From: Symbiodinium natans
Taxonomy: Eukaryota; Sar; Dinophyceae; Suessiales; Symbiodiniaceae
Direction of reading: 5' to 3'
Length of the DNA stretch: 64,000 nucleotides
Assembly: GCA_905221605.1 (NCBI GenBank)
Contig: CAJNDS010000413.1
Location: forward strand, 893,243-957,242
Shown here in pieces: positions 50,346-62,900 of this stretch. The notes under the pieces were generated by a model. The model was not told the origin of the DNA and did no database searches. It saw only the letters and a program-made list of their open reading frames with translations. Position 1 is the stretch's first letter. Each line of letters opens with the position of its first letter. Position numbers and translations under genes: made by a program.

Positions 50346-52038
50346 ATGGCGCTTCGTCATGGGCTCATGCTGGGGTGTTTGTTCGTCGCTGTCTCCACAG
50401 CTGCTGCTCCCTGCCGGATGAGCGACGCCAGTGTTGCGGCAAGCCTGACGGCTCTCGCTTCAAAGCGTGCGGACGTCTCGGTGTGCGACAGTGGCGAACT
50501 AGCTGACGGCAGACATGCAGTGGAGCTCCTACAGACACGCGCAAGCAGACACAATGACAGTGCTCCAAGCGGGGTTTTGGTTGACATGTACCCGACATTC
50601 CCCATACTGACGACGCAGTCGCCTCAGACCCAAAAAGTCTTTCGCCTTTTGGGAGGCATCTTACTCTTGTGTTTCCTGCTGGCGTTAAAGTTCGCCAGCA
50701 CCGAGATGCTGGTGAGCATGGCGGCCTTCTTGGACCACTTTATGATATCGGCCGTTTATCCTATGGCACCCACGGTAACACCGAACTACGAGCTAATTGC
50801 GGTGCTCCAAAATTCCAGGAATCTCGTGGCTTGCCTGCTGGTGCCCTTCGGTGGCAAGTTCATCGATGGACACGAAGCGAAGTCCATGCAGCTTGGGATG
50901 CTGTGCGCCGTGCTGTGCAGTCTGGGCTTTGCCCTGGAGAAGGACTACGGCTTGTGGCTGGCAATGCGCTGTCTCAGCGGATGCTCCACCGCAGGAGTTC
51001 TCTGGGGAGGCTTTGCACTTCTCAACCAAGTACCTTAGGGGCACTTGGACATCGTTTCTTCTACTAAAACCCCATAAAACCCCTAAGGAACAGCCGCAAC
51101 TTTTTTTTGCAAGGGTACCAAGTTCAGTGTAGGTACATGCAAACGATGCGGCCGCCCGCATGAGGGCCATGTCGTTGGCAATGTCGGGTCTTTACGCTGG
51201 GTTGATTACCGGGCCCCAGCTTGGTGGTTTGTTTGTTGATGACTCACGTTTCATTTTTCTCCTCCTCGCTGGCGTGCAGATGTGTATGTGCCTGACGCTT
51301 CGCTTACGACTGCCAGACCTGTCGCAGCTCCAGAAGCCAACGAAGAAACAGACTGAACCAGTGGCTAAAGTGAGCCTGCTGGAGCTGGTCCTGGACCCCA
51401 ACATCGGACTGCCAAGTGTTGCCCTTTGTGTAAGTTTGACGTTGCAGAGCGCATTGACTGCCACAACTTTCGAGTACATGACGAGCCTGGGATATGATCA
51501 TGTGAAGCAGAACCTGACATGGCTGATGGCTACGACTCCGGCTATCGTCTGTGTGAGCCTTGTGCCCATGCTTCGATCTGTGCTAGCAGGTCAAACGTTG
51601 CAAATTTCCGCACTTGTCGTGGCTGCTGGTGGTGCACTGGCGTGCTTCGGCTCCAACTACATCTTCCTTGCTCTTGTGCTGATTGGCTCCAGTGTCGCTG
51701 CCGGCATTCTGAATGGAAATACACCAGCCATGTTGGCTGATCGAAGCCAAGAGAAATACCACGGCACGGGAAAGGTGCTTATTTTGTCCTTCACAGCAGA
51801 CCAGGTGGCCTTTATCGTGGGGCCCTATGCAGGGGGGTTTATTTGCCGGTATGCGAGCTTCCAAACGATGTGCCATATCTTTGGAGGGTGCTTGCTGCTC
51901 TCTGCAGTCGTCCTGTTGCTGTTTGCATGTGCACGGCAAGATAAAATGTTAGAGTCCGAAGCGGAACAGCAGACGGGCACTACATCAGGGACTGAGCCGT
52001 GCACACCACATGAAGCCTCTGGGGCGCCTAATTCCTGA
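50346..52038 (+). CDS. Major-facilitator transporter, tandem copy 2 (two exons)
   Basis: Exons 50346-51029 and 51133-52038 give 529 codons. The leader is MALRHGLMLGCLFVAVSTAA, followed by a Ser/Asp-rich lumenal stretch with VELLQTR. The membrane region begins near residue 98. MAAFLDHFMISAVYP lies near residue 125 and the motif A loop GGKFIDGHEAK near 168. The second half includes LLELVLDPNIGLP and NGNTPAMLADRSQEKYHG. Like copy 1 it resembles SLC18/DHA1 antiporters; the substrate is unknown. The C-terminus is hydrophilic (EPCTPHEASGAPNS). The single intron is GT-AG and lies at a site where copy 1 reads straight through (NQV|HAN). Coding sequence is very close to copy 3 and somewhat further from copy 1. 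Confidence 0.92.
51030..51132. other. Intron of transporter copy 2, introner-like
   Basis: 103 bp, GT-AG, absent from copy 1. GTAC occurs at 51030-51033 and again at 51133-51136, as a 4-bp target duplication would leave. The interior starts CTTAGGGGCACTTGG and holds the inverted partner CCCCTAAGG; CCAAGT near the right end pairs weakly with ACTTGG at the left. Confidence 0.75.
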
Positions 52039-53220
52039 ACATAATAGCTAGCACTGAAACAGGACTTTCACCAAAGAATATCCAATGCCGGCCGCTATAA
52101 GGTACCCGGACTCCCACAGTGTGGAAACTGGTTACTGGCAGTTTTACTGATATTGAGGTTGGTTGGAAAAAGCATACGCTGGACCCCAAACGTTGAGGCC
52201 ATGTTCACGCAGATTCAGGACACTTTCGCCTAAATGCTTACTGCTGCCTGTTTTTTTGGGTGCCAGCTTTCCCGTGCAGTCCGGGTAACAGTATAGCTTG
52301 ACCCGGCCATCTGTCTCATGGATAGAATGCTCTTTTTCGCAGATGACCTCAGGTCACCATCGCTATCAGTGTCAGAAGTCAGTGAGGGGCTGCCCTCTAT
52401 TTTGGACATTGAACAACAATGTCCATCAGTACATCCTGAGGAGATCAGAGCGAGTTGAGGAAGAAAAGCCGGCGATTGGTCTCTTGGAGCCTTTCAGTGT
52501 AACAACAGCACATGATGCAAGATAACCTTGTGTTGCATAAGGAGATGTTTTTGACGCTGCCCCGAAGTCGCGTTCAAGTGTTCTTCCAGCCACTTCCCTA
52601 AACCCTTACACATATACTCTTGGGTGTTTGCTTGAACCCTGAAATATTAGGAGCCTTATACAGGCCCACAAAACCCTTAGACCAAAAATCCTGGAAACCC
52701 GTTGCCAGGAACCGTTTGATGGCTTTTCCTGCCAGGTCCGGTGCAGTCAACGTCGGGAGCTTACGACACAAAAACAGGTGTGGAAGAGGCTTTCGACCCC
52801 AATTTGGCCCCTCTCTTGCTTTGGGCGTTTGAGGGCTTTGATTTAGGCATCCGGTTTTGGAGGGCGTTGGCTGCATGTTGAACGTATGTTTGCGGTGCTC
52901 GCCGGATCAGTGTGTACTGCCGTGACCTTTTGTGGTGCTCGATTTGTTTTTCAGTTTGTTTGTTTTAGGGTTTAGGGCTTACTGTAATTAGGGCTTAGGG
53001 CTTACTCATTGCATCGTAATTAGGCTTTTTCTATAGCTCGGTCCTGCAACAGTTGCAGAAAGCAGCTGCGAGGGGTGGAGCAAGAAAAGGGCATCTTCCG
53101 ATCAACAAAGACAAGCAGATCTTTCCTTTGTGCTCCTGGCCTCTCAGGCAGCGCTTCAAGGCGGAAGGCAAACAAATTCACAATCTCGAATCCTTGCTCC
53201 AGGCGTTCTTCGAAACCGGA
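52039..53220. other. 3' flank of transporter copy 2 and spacer
   Basis: The first 500 bp match the flank of copy 1. The rest is low-copy DNA with CCAGGAACCGTTTGATGGC, similar to a phrase downstream of copy 1. No gene is recognised. Confidence 0.5.
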
Positions 53221-53225
53221 AACTC

Positions 53226-53353
53226 TAAACCCTAAACCCTAAACCCCAAACCCTAAACCCTAAACCCTAAACCCTAAACCCTAAACCCTAAACCCTAAAC
53301 CCTAAACCCTAAACCCTAAACCCTAAACCCTAAACCCTAAACCCTAAACCCTG
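53226..53353 (-). repeat. Interstitial telomere-type array (CCCTAAA)n
   Basis: About 18 units. Confidence 0.95.
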
Positions 53354-53605
53354 ACCCTGAAACTGAACCTTGAACCCTGAACCCCACGTCTTCCGCCCAC
53401 TGCGCCTGTATGCCGCAGAGAGTTCACTTCAGGATTCAGCTTTTTGTCCTCACCCATCATTTTTGCTAGTTACGCGACAAAAACGCAAAGATGATGAACG
53501 CTGGGTGCCGTCACTGTAGAGCACGCGCGGTTATGCGAGGTTGAGGTGTCGAGCTCCGTTAAATACTCGGCTCGGGAACGCGAAGGCAGGTAATAAGCCG
53601 CGCAG

Positions 53606-53700
53606 TATAGGGGTCGCAATAGTTACCAATGTTATTCCGTATGTTCCCTTTTTAAGTATACTGCAATAACAACCCTATTCTAACCCTTAAGGCCCGTATT
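53606..53700. repeat. Family H element
   Basis: ATAGGGGTCGCAATAGTTAC, TTATTCCGTATGTTCCC and TTAAGGCCCGTATT match the family in outline. Confidence 0.5.
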
Positions 53701-53712
53701 TTAGCATACATC

Positions 53713-54135
53713 AAGGTGCCTCCCAGCAAGCCTCGTCGCATCGTGGCCTAGCGTGATGAACTCGTCGACGTCCAAGGTTCGTCCACCCCAGTCGCGAAGA
53801 GACCGGTCGATGGAGCTCCGATCGCTTCAGGCGGGGGGGGGGGGGTTTAGGGTTTAGGGTTTAGGGTTTAGGGTTTAGGGTTTAGGGTTTAGGGTTTAGG
53901 GTTTAGGGTTTAGGGTTTAGGGTTTAGGGTTTAGGGTTTAGGGTTTAGGGTTTGTGGGCACCGACCAGTTCGTCCGAAGCGATGTTGCAGGGAAAGTACA
54001 GTATCGCATGGTCTGCAGAGGGTGTGTGCATTCGGCATGTCGCGCTCCCACCCATGGCTCCAGTGCCCACATCTCGTGGCTATAAGCGTCGCGATGGGCA
54101 CATATGTCTTGATGATTTGAGATCGACTCCTCGCC
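53713..54135 (+). promoter_or_regulatory. Conserved 5' flank of transporter copy 3, split by a telomere array
   Basis: Homologous to the copy 1 and copy 2 flanks, but after CGCTTCAGGCGGG a G run and about 15 TTTAGGG units (53845-53952) are inserted before the homology resumes near 53990. Confidence 0.6.
53845..53952 (+). repeat. Telomere-type array inside the copy 3 flank
   Basis: About 15 TTTAGGG units at the same place where copy 2 has ACCCTAAACCC and copy 1 has unique DNA. Confidence 0.95.
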
Positions 54136-55838
54136 ATGGCGTTTCGTCATGGCCTGATGCTGGGGTGCTTGTTTGTCGCTGTCTCCACAGCTGCTGCTCC
54201 ATGCCAGATGAGTGATGATAGCGACGATAGTGATGCCAGTGTTGCGACAAGCCTGATGGCCGGCGCTTCAAAGCGCGTGGACGTCGTGTGCGACAGTGGT
54301 GCCCCGGCTGACGGCAAAACTCTCGTGGAGCTCCTTCAGACACGCGCCGTTAAATTCAATGGAAGCGTGCCAGGCGGGAGCGATGAAATGTTCCCCACAA
54401 TCCCCACACTGACGACAGAGTGGCACATCCAAAACATCCTCCGCATTGCGGCGGGCATTTTACTCTTGTGTTTCCTGCTGGCGTTAAAGTTCGCCAGCAC
54501 CGAGATGCTGGTGAGCATGGCGGCCTTCTTGGACCACTTTATGATATCCGCCGTTTATCCTATGGCACCCACGGTAACACCGAACTACGAGCTAATTGCG
54601 GTGCTCCAAAATTCCAGGAATCTCGTGGCTTGCCTACTGGTGCCCTTCGGTGGCAAGTTCATCGATGGACACGAAGCGAAGTCCATGCAGCTTGGGATGC
54701 TGTGCGCCGTGCTGTGCAGTCTGGGCTTTGCCCTGGAGAAGGACTACGGCTTGTGGCTGGCAATGCGCTGTCTCAGCGGATGCTCTACTGCAGGAGTTCT
54801 CTGGGGAGGCTTTGCACTTCTCAACCAAGTACCTTAGGGGCACTTGGAAACCGTTTCTTCTACTAAAACCCCATAAAACCCCTAAGGAACAGCCGCAACG
54901 TTTTTTTTGCAAGGGTACCAAGTTCAGTGTAGGTACATGCAAACGATGCGGCCGCCCGCATGAGGGCCATGTCGTTGGCAATGTCGGGTCTTTACGCTGG
55001 GTTGATTACCGGGCCCCAGCTTGGTGGTTTGTTTGTTGATGACTCACGTTTCATTTTTCTCCTCCTCGCTGGCGTGCAGATGTGTATGTGCCTGACGCTT
55101 CGCGTACGACTGTCAGACCTGTCGCAGCTCCAGAAGCCAATTCAGGAACATACTGAACCAGTTCCTAAGGTGGACATGCTGGAGCTGGTCCTGGACCCCA
55201 AAATCGGACTGCCAACTGTCGCCCTTTGTCTAAGTTTAACGTTGCAGAGTGCATTGACTGCGACAACTTTCGAGTACATGACGAGCCTGGGATATGATCA
55301 TGTGAAGCAGAACCTTACATGGCTGATGGCTACGATTCCGGCTATCGTCTGTGTCAAGCTTGTTCCCGTGCTTCGATCCGTGGTTGCAGGTCAGAGATTG
55401 CAGATGTCAGCCCTCCTCCTTGGTGGTAGTAGCGCGCTGGCGTGCTTTGGCTCCGACTACATCTTTCTTGCTCTTACACTGATTGGCTCCAGCGCCGCTG
55501 CCGGCATTCTGAATGGAAATACACCGGCCATGTTGGCGGATCGGAGCCAGGAGAAGTACCACGGCACGGGGAAGGTGCTCATTCTGCCCAACACAGCAGA
55601 CCAAGTGGCCTGCATCTTCGGGCCTTATGCAGGCGGTTTTGTTTGTCGGTACGCGAACTTCCAAGCGATGTGCCATGTCATTGGCGGGTGCTTGGTGCTC
55701 TGTGCCATCGTCCTGCTGCTATGGACATGTGTGCGGCAAGACGAGAGGTTGGAGTCAGAGGCGAAACAGCAGACGAGCACCAGAACAGGAACTGAGCCCT
55801 GCGCACCATATGAAGCCTCCATGGACTCTCAATCTTAG
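54136..55838 (+). CDS. Major-facilitator transporter, tandem copy 3 (two exons)
   Basis: Exons 54136-54828 and 54933-55838 give 532 codons. Same leader and membrane layout as copy 2. It differs mainly before the first membrane segment: a short DDSDDSD acidic insertion near residue 28, and a diverged lumenal part (KFNGSVPGGSDEMFP). From the first membrane segment to the intron it is nearly identical to copy 2, while the 3' half has more changes, for example IQEHTEPVPKVDMLE and the C-terminus EASMDSQS. That mosaic suggests gene conversion. Function as for the other copies: an SLC18/DHA1-like antiporter of unknown substrate. Confidence 0.92.
54829..54932. other. Intron of transporter copy 3, introner-like
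   Basis: 104 bp, GT-AG, nearly identical to the copy 2 intron and at the same site, with GTAC at both ends (54829-54832 and 54933-54936). Confidence 0.75.
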
Positions 55839-56866
55839 TGAAAAAAAGCACCGAGTTTTGGCTGTTGGGGCCCTTGAAGGATAAGACTCGGGGATGCCCC
55901 CCGGCACTTTAAAGCCACTTGCCATAGGTAATGCTCTGTGCCGGCTGGTGCAGTTTCTCCAGTATAGTTCCCTCAGGCTCTGGTACATATCTACCCGAGC
56001 CTGAGGAAGCCGAAGAAGAAAATGGGAGGAGTGGGGGGGGGGGGGGGGGGGGGGGGCGTTATCATCGGGGAGCTGTGTAGCAAGCGCACAAGACCCTTTG
56101 CGTGGTGAGGAGATGCGTGCCACACGCTGCCGGTGAACTAAATCCACGTAGTTGTTCCCGTCTACGATGTCAATACCTAATTTTTTCATAGCAAAGAACT
56201 TAGGTGCGCATAGCGAATTATATTGAGATTTGTGGTCAGACATTGTCTTGATCAGGTTGTTGCTTTGACCTGCCTTCGAACTGCTTGGTCAGCTTGTGCC
56301 GGTCTCAGGCAAGGAAGGCACGTTGCCAATATGATCTCGGACCCAGGGTAGGCCCTTATTCTCTTTTGTTTGGGCTGGGCTCCCTTATCAGCCACTTAAA
56401 ACCAAAAAGGGTACACTTTTTCTTACTAGGTTACTCTCGGGTAGCGCAGGGTTTGTTTGCCAACAACTGGGGGTTTGATTCGGAACTGAAAGTAGCTTAC
56501 CAGCAGAAGAAGGTTATAGAAGTCATGTCGTACAGACTGTAGCTCCCTTGTGAACCCTAAACCCTTCTTCTCACGCGCTAGTCTCCACACTTCAGCCCCT
56601 ACCTAGGGCGAAAGGGAGAACAGTGAAGAAAAACATGTAAGGACAGCAATATGGTTCAAGAGCTTCTGATGCTGTTGAGTGCACAATGCGTCAGGTTCAA
56701 GTTGTTTAGCTTCCAAGATTGGATGCTGCTAGTCGCTCACCAGACCCTTACCGGGTCCGCGTGCAAGGCCCCACGTCTCCAATGAGCGTCAGGTCCGATA
56801 GTGAGCGGTGCAGGCTTAAGCATCTGGTTTCAGAGGGTCTCCAAAGCAACTGCATTATTCAAATAA
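55839..56866. other. 3' flank of the transporter array
   Basis: Low-copy DNA, an inverted CCTCAGGCTCTGG / CCGAGCCTGAGG pair near 55970-56005, a run of about 28 G at 56034-56056, and a family F element at 56338-56446. No gene is recognised. Confidence 0.45.
56338..56446. repeat. Family F element
   Basis: GGACCCAGGGTAGGCCCTTA at the left and ACTAGGTTACTCTCGGGT at the right. AAAACCAAAAAGGGTACAC lines up with window positions 4-22. Confidence 0.7.
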
Positions 56867-56973
56867 ACCCTAAACCCTAAACCCTAAACCCTAAACCCTA
56901 AACCCTAAACCCTAAACCCTAAACCCTAAACCCTAAACCCTAAACCCTAAACCCTAAACCCTAAACCCTAAAC
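56867..56973 (-). repeat. Interstitial telomere-type array (CCCTAAA)n
   Basis: About 15 units; a short opposite-strand TTTAGGG/TTTGGGG array is at 57087-57149. Confidence 0.95.
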
Positions 56974-57149
56974 CCCAACGCCTTCAAAATCCCAAGCTGC
57001 ACGTTGCCCGTCAGTCTTACTCAGAGGTCAGAGCGCGACCGGGGGAAAAGGGCAGAGCATTGGCCTTAGACAGAGCTCTCCAAATGCCTTAGGGTTTGGG
57101 GTGTAGGGTTTAGGGTTTAGGGTTTGGGGTTTGGGGTTTAGGGTTTAGG

Positions 57150-59950
57150 CTAACCGTTATCTGAAAACAAGAAGTTAATTAGTCTCGACATACCTTCTAC
57201 ATGAATGGAAGGCTTATGCTTCCGAAAATCTCGAAAAGATCTCCCCTCATATATCCCTCGAACACGTAAGCTCAATTATTCAATTCTTTTAGAAGTCGAG
57301 ACCCGCTAGGAATGGGCGCTGGCAGTGGGCGTTTTTTCATGCACGCTACCGGATCACAGATTCTTGTAAAATTATGTTCATATCACGCGCTTGTTATTTA
57401 CTGTTCTGTATGGGAGGATCTTGAGATATTCTAGCGCGAGCGGCATGTACGCCCAAAACCACTCATTGAATAAGAATAGATCTGCGAGACTTATACTTTC
57501 GATTGAATCTACGACGATGGATCTCAACATCAGACACACGGATTCGAAATATCCTACCCTTGCAAAAAACCCATCACCACCAGGAATAACAAAAACAAAT
57601 AAGGTCTACATCACCCGAATACGAATTGGACTAATCATTCGCCATGGAGACGATTACATCTATCATCTGAATTCGTCGTTAGTTAGATGGGACTTGCGAT
57701 AGGATATACTTAATAATACGAATATCGATGATTTGAGATATTAAAGAAGATCCTACTTAGAAAATCAAAATTAGATATAATTCAGATATCGTTTCTGGAC
57801 GCGCCGGTGCTTTACGGTACTTCATGAGGATTTAGCCGATATATCATTATAATAAGAAAATAATCTGAATCTGATAATTATTCGGTCGACGATATTACAC
57901 GCCATCGTAATCATGATATAAATTATTAAGGAAAGATACTATTTCAATATCATAACTTCCCAATATTTCAAAGATGATAGATTTGAAACCAATATTTTGC
58001 GTTGTATATTATTATACAATATCTTGGGACCGGCGTTGTAGAGGCACGTAGATTTGCTGGATTCTATTCAAGTTACGATGCAAGTGGCATCTGTACCGAC
58101 GTTTATATCTTACATAAGCCTTTATAATCACGGCTGGCTCCTCGACCACTCGAATGGGGGGGGGCCGAAATATTAAAAGGAGATCTGATAATGAAATTGA
58201 GGGATTTTATATTATATTATCGATCTGAATTGGTCTAAATTAATCGGATTCTCATAATTGGGGGTGGTGGTGGGTTTTTAACATGTCGAGGAATCTTGGA
58301 GAATTTGAAATTCTAGGTGAAATATATAGAATATCCAATCCGAATGAGATATTGTAAGATGGTATCTCGCCGAAGCAAGAAGCTTCTGCTCCAAAAATTC
58401 CAATTGTCGTCCCAATTGAGACGGCGCAAGAGACGTATGCTCCCAAAAATACCAATTAAATATGAGTCCTCCATAGAGACGAAAATAATGAAGAGAGACT
58501 GCTGTAACCTCGCAATGGACGGAGAGAGACTTGATGCTCGACCACATCCCAAAAGAATTAGCCAGCGTCTCGGATGACCACAAAATACCATCCACACGAG
58601 TCCTCAAATTCTCTTCCATGCATTCAAACGCCCACCACCACCCCGAATTGAGAAGATTTATATTTCCGAGGTTGTCCGAGGAATTTATGTTCCCAAAAGC
58701 GTTACATCGAAATTAAGGGTCTTAGTATCAAAGTGGGGTCGTGGTCTAACGAAATATCTTCGGTATAAGAGATTTGTGCTCCCAAAAGCACCAATTCATT
58801 ACGAATGCAAAGATTAGAATTTCCGTGCGAGAATCTAATATTCCCAGAAACGAATTAAATGCCGTCCAGAGAATCGTGCATTGAAAAAGCCGCCACCACC
58901 CCCAATTCACCAGGAATCTCGAGAAAATGAAATTCACAACCAACACGCACACACACGCCGGACGAAACTTTATATAAAGGGAGGACTTATGCATCCCAGA
59001 ACATTACGAATCGTCACCTTGGCGTCTAAGTCAACAACTCGAGAATATCTCGAATGAGTTCTCGCCGCGGCGCTACGATCATTCCCTTGTACCACCTGCG
59101 CGGGGGATCGAATCTGGAGTATCAAATATCGCGAAGTTGCTCAAGGAATGAAACACAAATCTCACAACATATTCTCCTGTGGGAAACGACCAATAGCCCC
59201 TTGGGCCACATCCATAGACGCCTGTGCAGCGCGACATTTATGCAAGATGTGAGAGAGTCCCCTCTGAATATCAATCGAAAATCGAATTTTCAAATCTTGT
59301 TTTGTTATATCCAAAGGAGAATTCGTAATTCGATCATATTCCTGGCATATACTCTTCAAGAATCCACGCGCGCCCATCTCGCAATCACCAATTGATTTTG
59401 ATTCCATTCTTCAGAAGGCCAAAATAAACCGAAGACCACAGAAATACGATCTCGGGAACTTTGATTTTTGCGGTTATAGATTCCCTTTCATTTATCTGGA
59501 TACATATATATATCCCTTGGGCGAGATATTTTCACCTTCGTCCCATATATCTCCGATTATCCTCCATATAATTTGCACGGTTCGCAATTCTTCCGATCTT
59601 TCCAATGTTTATAGAAGTATCCTTATCAGTCGGGGTTGCAAAATAATATATTAAGATTCGATTCGTATGATATAGATTAAAAATCAAATCTATATTCGTC
59701 CGAATTAATCAAATATCATTGATATTTTTTCGTAGATGAAATAATATTAATGATATCCTCAAGAAAAGATATAAAGAGCCGAGGTATGACGATATATATT
59801 AAATAACCGAGCGTCACCCCAATTCCCAATAAGATTCAACGCCCAAACGAAAATATACAAGATCACAAAGAATCGAAAATAATTCGCCGAATATGAAGTA
59901 TTCAAAATTAAAATAAATAAATGAATAGCCGTTCGCCGACAAATAATGAT
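57150..59950. other. AT-rich island of unknown origin
   Basis: About 2.8 kb that begins at the end of a TTTAGGG array. It is visibly AT-rich and dense in GATAT/ATATC, with no telomere-type unit inside. A phrase like TGCTCCCAAAAATACCAATT recurs in diverged form near 58388, 58438, 58690, 58778 and 58838. CACCACCCC blocks at 58640 and 58893 are inverted relative to GGGGTGGTGG at 58260. Open frames are short, and none has a motif I recognise. It could be the 5' part of the adjacent retroelement, another element, or foreign DNA. Confidence 0.5.
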
Positions 59951-62900
59951 AATATGAAGCCTATCTTTTCTACGAGGGCCTATGTGAGCCATGAGCCGCC
60001 GGCGCTAGCAGCGGGGCCGCCCGCGCTGCTGAACGGCTGCATGGAAGGGTGCGACCCCCCCCCACCGCTGGGGCTCGTGGGTCTTGCTTGTGGTTTAGTG
60101 GGATTGGCTTTGCTGGGGATTGACAAGTTATGGAGATGGACATTGACAGAATGTAATGCCAGTAGATCTGTTCCTTTTCAAAGGAAGAGGTGTAGCATGT
60201 GGACCTCCTTTTTCATCTTGGGGATTCTCTTGGGAGGGCTGTTATGCGAGGCTCAGAGATGGGAATGCCTTTGGCTCACGTCTTCACAATCGTCACAGTC
60301 GCACCATAGACGTACTAATTTCCGACAGTTCTGGATTCTCACGGCATCGCTGTTTTACCTTCACCACATTCGGTCATGTGCCGCCGTCGCTTGGGGCGCT
60401 TCGTTGGGCCAGTCTTTAGGCAATGGTAGTTGGGGTTCGTGCCTCCAACCAGGGAATTGCATGGAGGATTTCCTGCTTCGCTTGTTACTTTCTGGGATTC
60501 GGGTGTGGCTCAACCTCAGTGTTCGGGCTTCCCAGGTGTGCCGTTCATGTCTCGGTCCCATTCATGCTAGAAGTCTGATAAAGGCGTGTTATTTTCTTGA
60601 ACTGTTGAAATGGCACTGTTCCCAGTACAATTTATGCGGTTGCCTTTGTCTCGCCACAGGTTTGTCTCTTTGGAGCCGGAATTGGCATCTTCCACGTCCT
60701 GCATGTCGGATTTTCAGTCTCCTGCTAGGATTTCTTCTTACTCATCAAATGCGGATGACTTGGAGGCTGGAATTGTTGAGTGCTATCTATATATTGCCTC
60801 CTTTCCCGTCGGATGTTCCCCTCTCGTCCGGTCGCACGCGGGATAATGCCGTCGTCAGCCACACAGCCGATGTTGACATGACAATTGTGGAGCTTGAGGG
60901 CGCGGAATCTACTGTGAATGCGGATCGAGATGATGCGTGGTTGGAATCGTTGAAGTTGCGCTGTTGTCGTGTATGTGGAAAGAGCATCAGTTGTCGCATA
61001 GCCTCAATGGTTCACCCTCGTTGCTGGCCCCAAGAGCGTCTGCATCAACGAGGGCTTGGATTGATTGCGCCACCGGAGGTATCCATTGAAGATTTGCCAT
61101 CGCTGCATGATATTTTCACTTCGCCTATCTACACTAAGGAGCATCTGCCGGCCGAACTGTGGCCTTTGCTGCGCGAAGAATACGGTAAGTTGTTGGCTCG
61201 GGTCAATTGCTTTGCCGAGATGACGGCTTGGGACCCTCTCCCTACGCATTTGGGTGGGGCGGCTAATGGGTCGGACAACGACGCGAAGAAGCAGACCCGT
61301 TGTGCTTGGTTGGAGTTGCTTATGTTTCCGAAGACAGTCTTGCGACAGAATCGCCGTGGTCAGCGACGTGGTCAAGCCCTCTCCTTCACCAGGTCGCTTT
61401 TGTTACGATGGCGGTTGGGCGAACGTCGCAGTTTGTGGGATGAGGCCATCGTGGCCGTTGAATGTCGGCCCCTGATCGGCGCAAAAACCCCGTCGAGGGA
61501 TGCTACTTGTGCTGATGCTGGTCGGCTAGTTGCTTTGGGGCGTCCGGGACAAGCCTTGAAGCGTTTGACCTCACCTGGCTTGGCCCGAGATACCCCGGAA
61601 GTCCGTGCTAAGTTGATGGCTAAGTTTCCGCCAGCTCCTGCGACTATCTCCGAGTCGAGTGCGTTGCCACCAACGCCCGAAATCCCGGGCCCCACCTTAT
61701 TGAGGGCCCTTCGGTCTTTTCCAGTTGGTTCGGGACCAGGGCCTGATGGATTGAGGCCGGATTTCTTGAAGGGATTGATTGGTTCGGGTGAGGATTCGTC
61801 ACTTGTGCCGTTGCTCGCCGAATTTGTTCAGAAAATGGCTGATGGTCAAATTCCCCACGCTTTACGGCCTTGGCTTGCTGGAGGTACTCTGGTCGGCGTG
61901 GGCAAGGTTGCGAAGGATGGGAGTCCTGTGCCGCTTGACCGTGACGCCCGTCCGATCGTTATGGGACAGGTGTTTCGGAAATTGGTCGGCAAGTGCTTGT
62001 ATCGAATGGATTTGACTAGCATGCGACAAAGGTTGTTGCCTACTCAACTTGCGGTTGGGCTTTCCAATGGTGCCGAGACTTTGGTTCATGCGTGTCGCGA
62101 GTGGATTGGGCGCAACCGGGATCGCGAAGATGTCGTCCTTCTTCAGAAGGACGTCAAAAATGCATTTAATGAATTGTTGCCGGTGCAGTTCATCCAGGAT
62201 GCTCGGCAATTTGCGCCGGCTTCGGCCAGATTCGTGGAGTGGTGCTATGGGGCCGACTCACACTTAGTATACCGGGGTCGTTTGGAGAGCAGCTCGAGAG
62301 GCCAACAAGGATGCCCCTTGATGATGGCATTGTTTTGTCTCACGCGTAAACGTATGGCCGAGGCTGCGCGTGTCGCGGCAGGAGTTCATCCGGAATTCGA
62401 GCCGGAATATGCGGATGATGCTTTTAGTGGGGGTTTAACTTCCCATGTGCTGCGTTCCTTCCAGGAGGAAATCCGTTTGGCTGCTGAGTTCGGCTTGAGA
62501 TATGATCTGGAGCAGTGCACTCTTTATTTGCTTTCCGGCGAACATTTTCGTGGGGATGTCTCTGGCTTTCAGGCTTTGGGCGTTCGGGTGGTCACGGGTC
62601 TTGATGTCCAGATCTTGAAAGCTCCGGTTGGAGGCAGCGAGGGCTTCTTGCGAGAATTTTGCGAAGAGAAGCAACGTTTCTTCGAGAATCAATTTCAAGC
62701 TTTGGAGACGTATCCACGTAAACATGAGGCCTTCCATTTGCTCCAGCAATGTACGGGATTCGGCCAGTTGAACTATTTGGCCCGCACTACTCCCCGGAGC
62801 CTTTTGCTTGACTTGTGCGAATGGTACGATGCGCGCTTTGAAAGTATCTTGGGACAGGCGGTTCCTTCAGTCGTATGGCAATAGGCTTGCTTGCCAGCTT

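Noticed and set aside
60281-60300. TTTGGCTCACG as another spliced-leader relic
   Set aside because: Only nine bases match before it departs from the leader, it lies within the LINE frame, and it has no CCGTA upstream.
59921-60850. N-terminal 310 residues of the LINE frame as a membrane protein
   Set aside because: Hydrophobic and Cys/Trp/Leu-rich with no motif, and it crosses from the AT-rich island into GC-richer sequence; more likely frame read-through of untranslated DNA.
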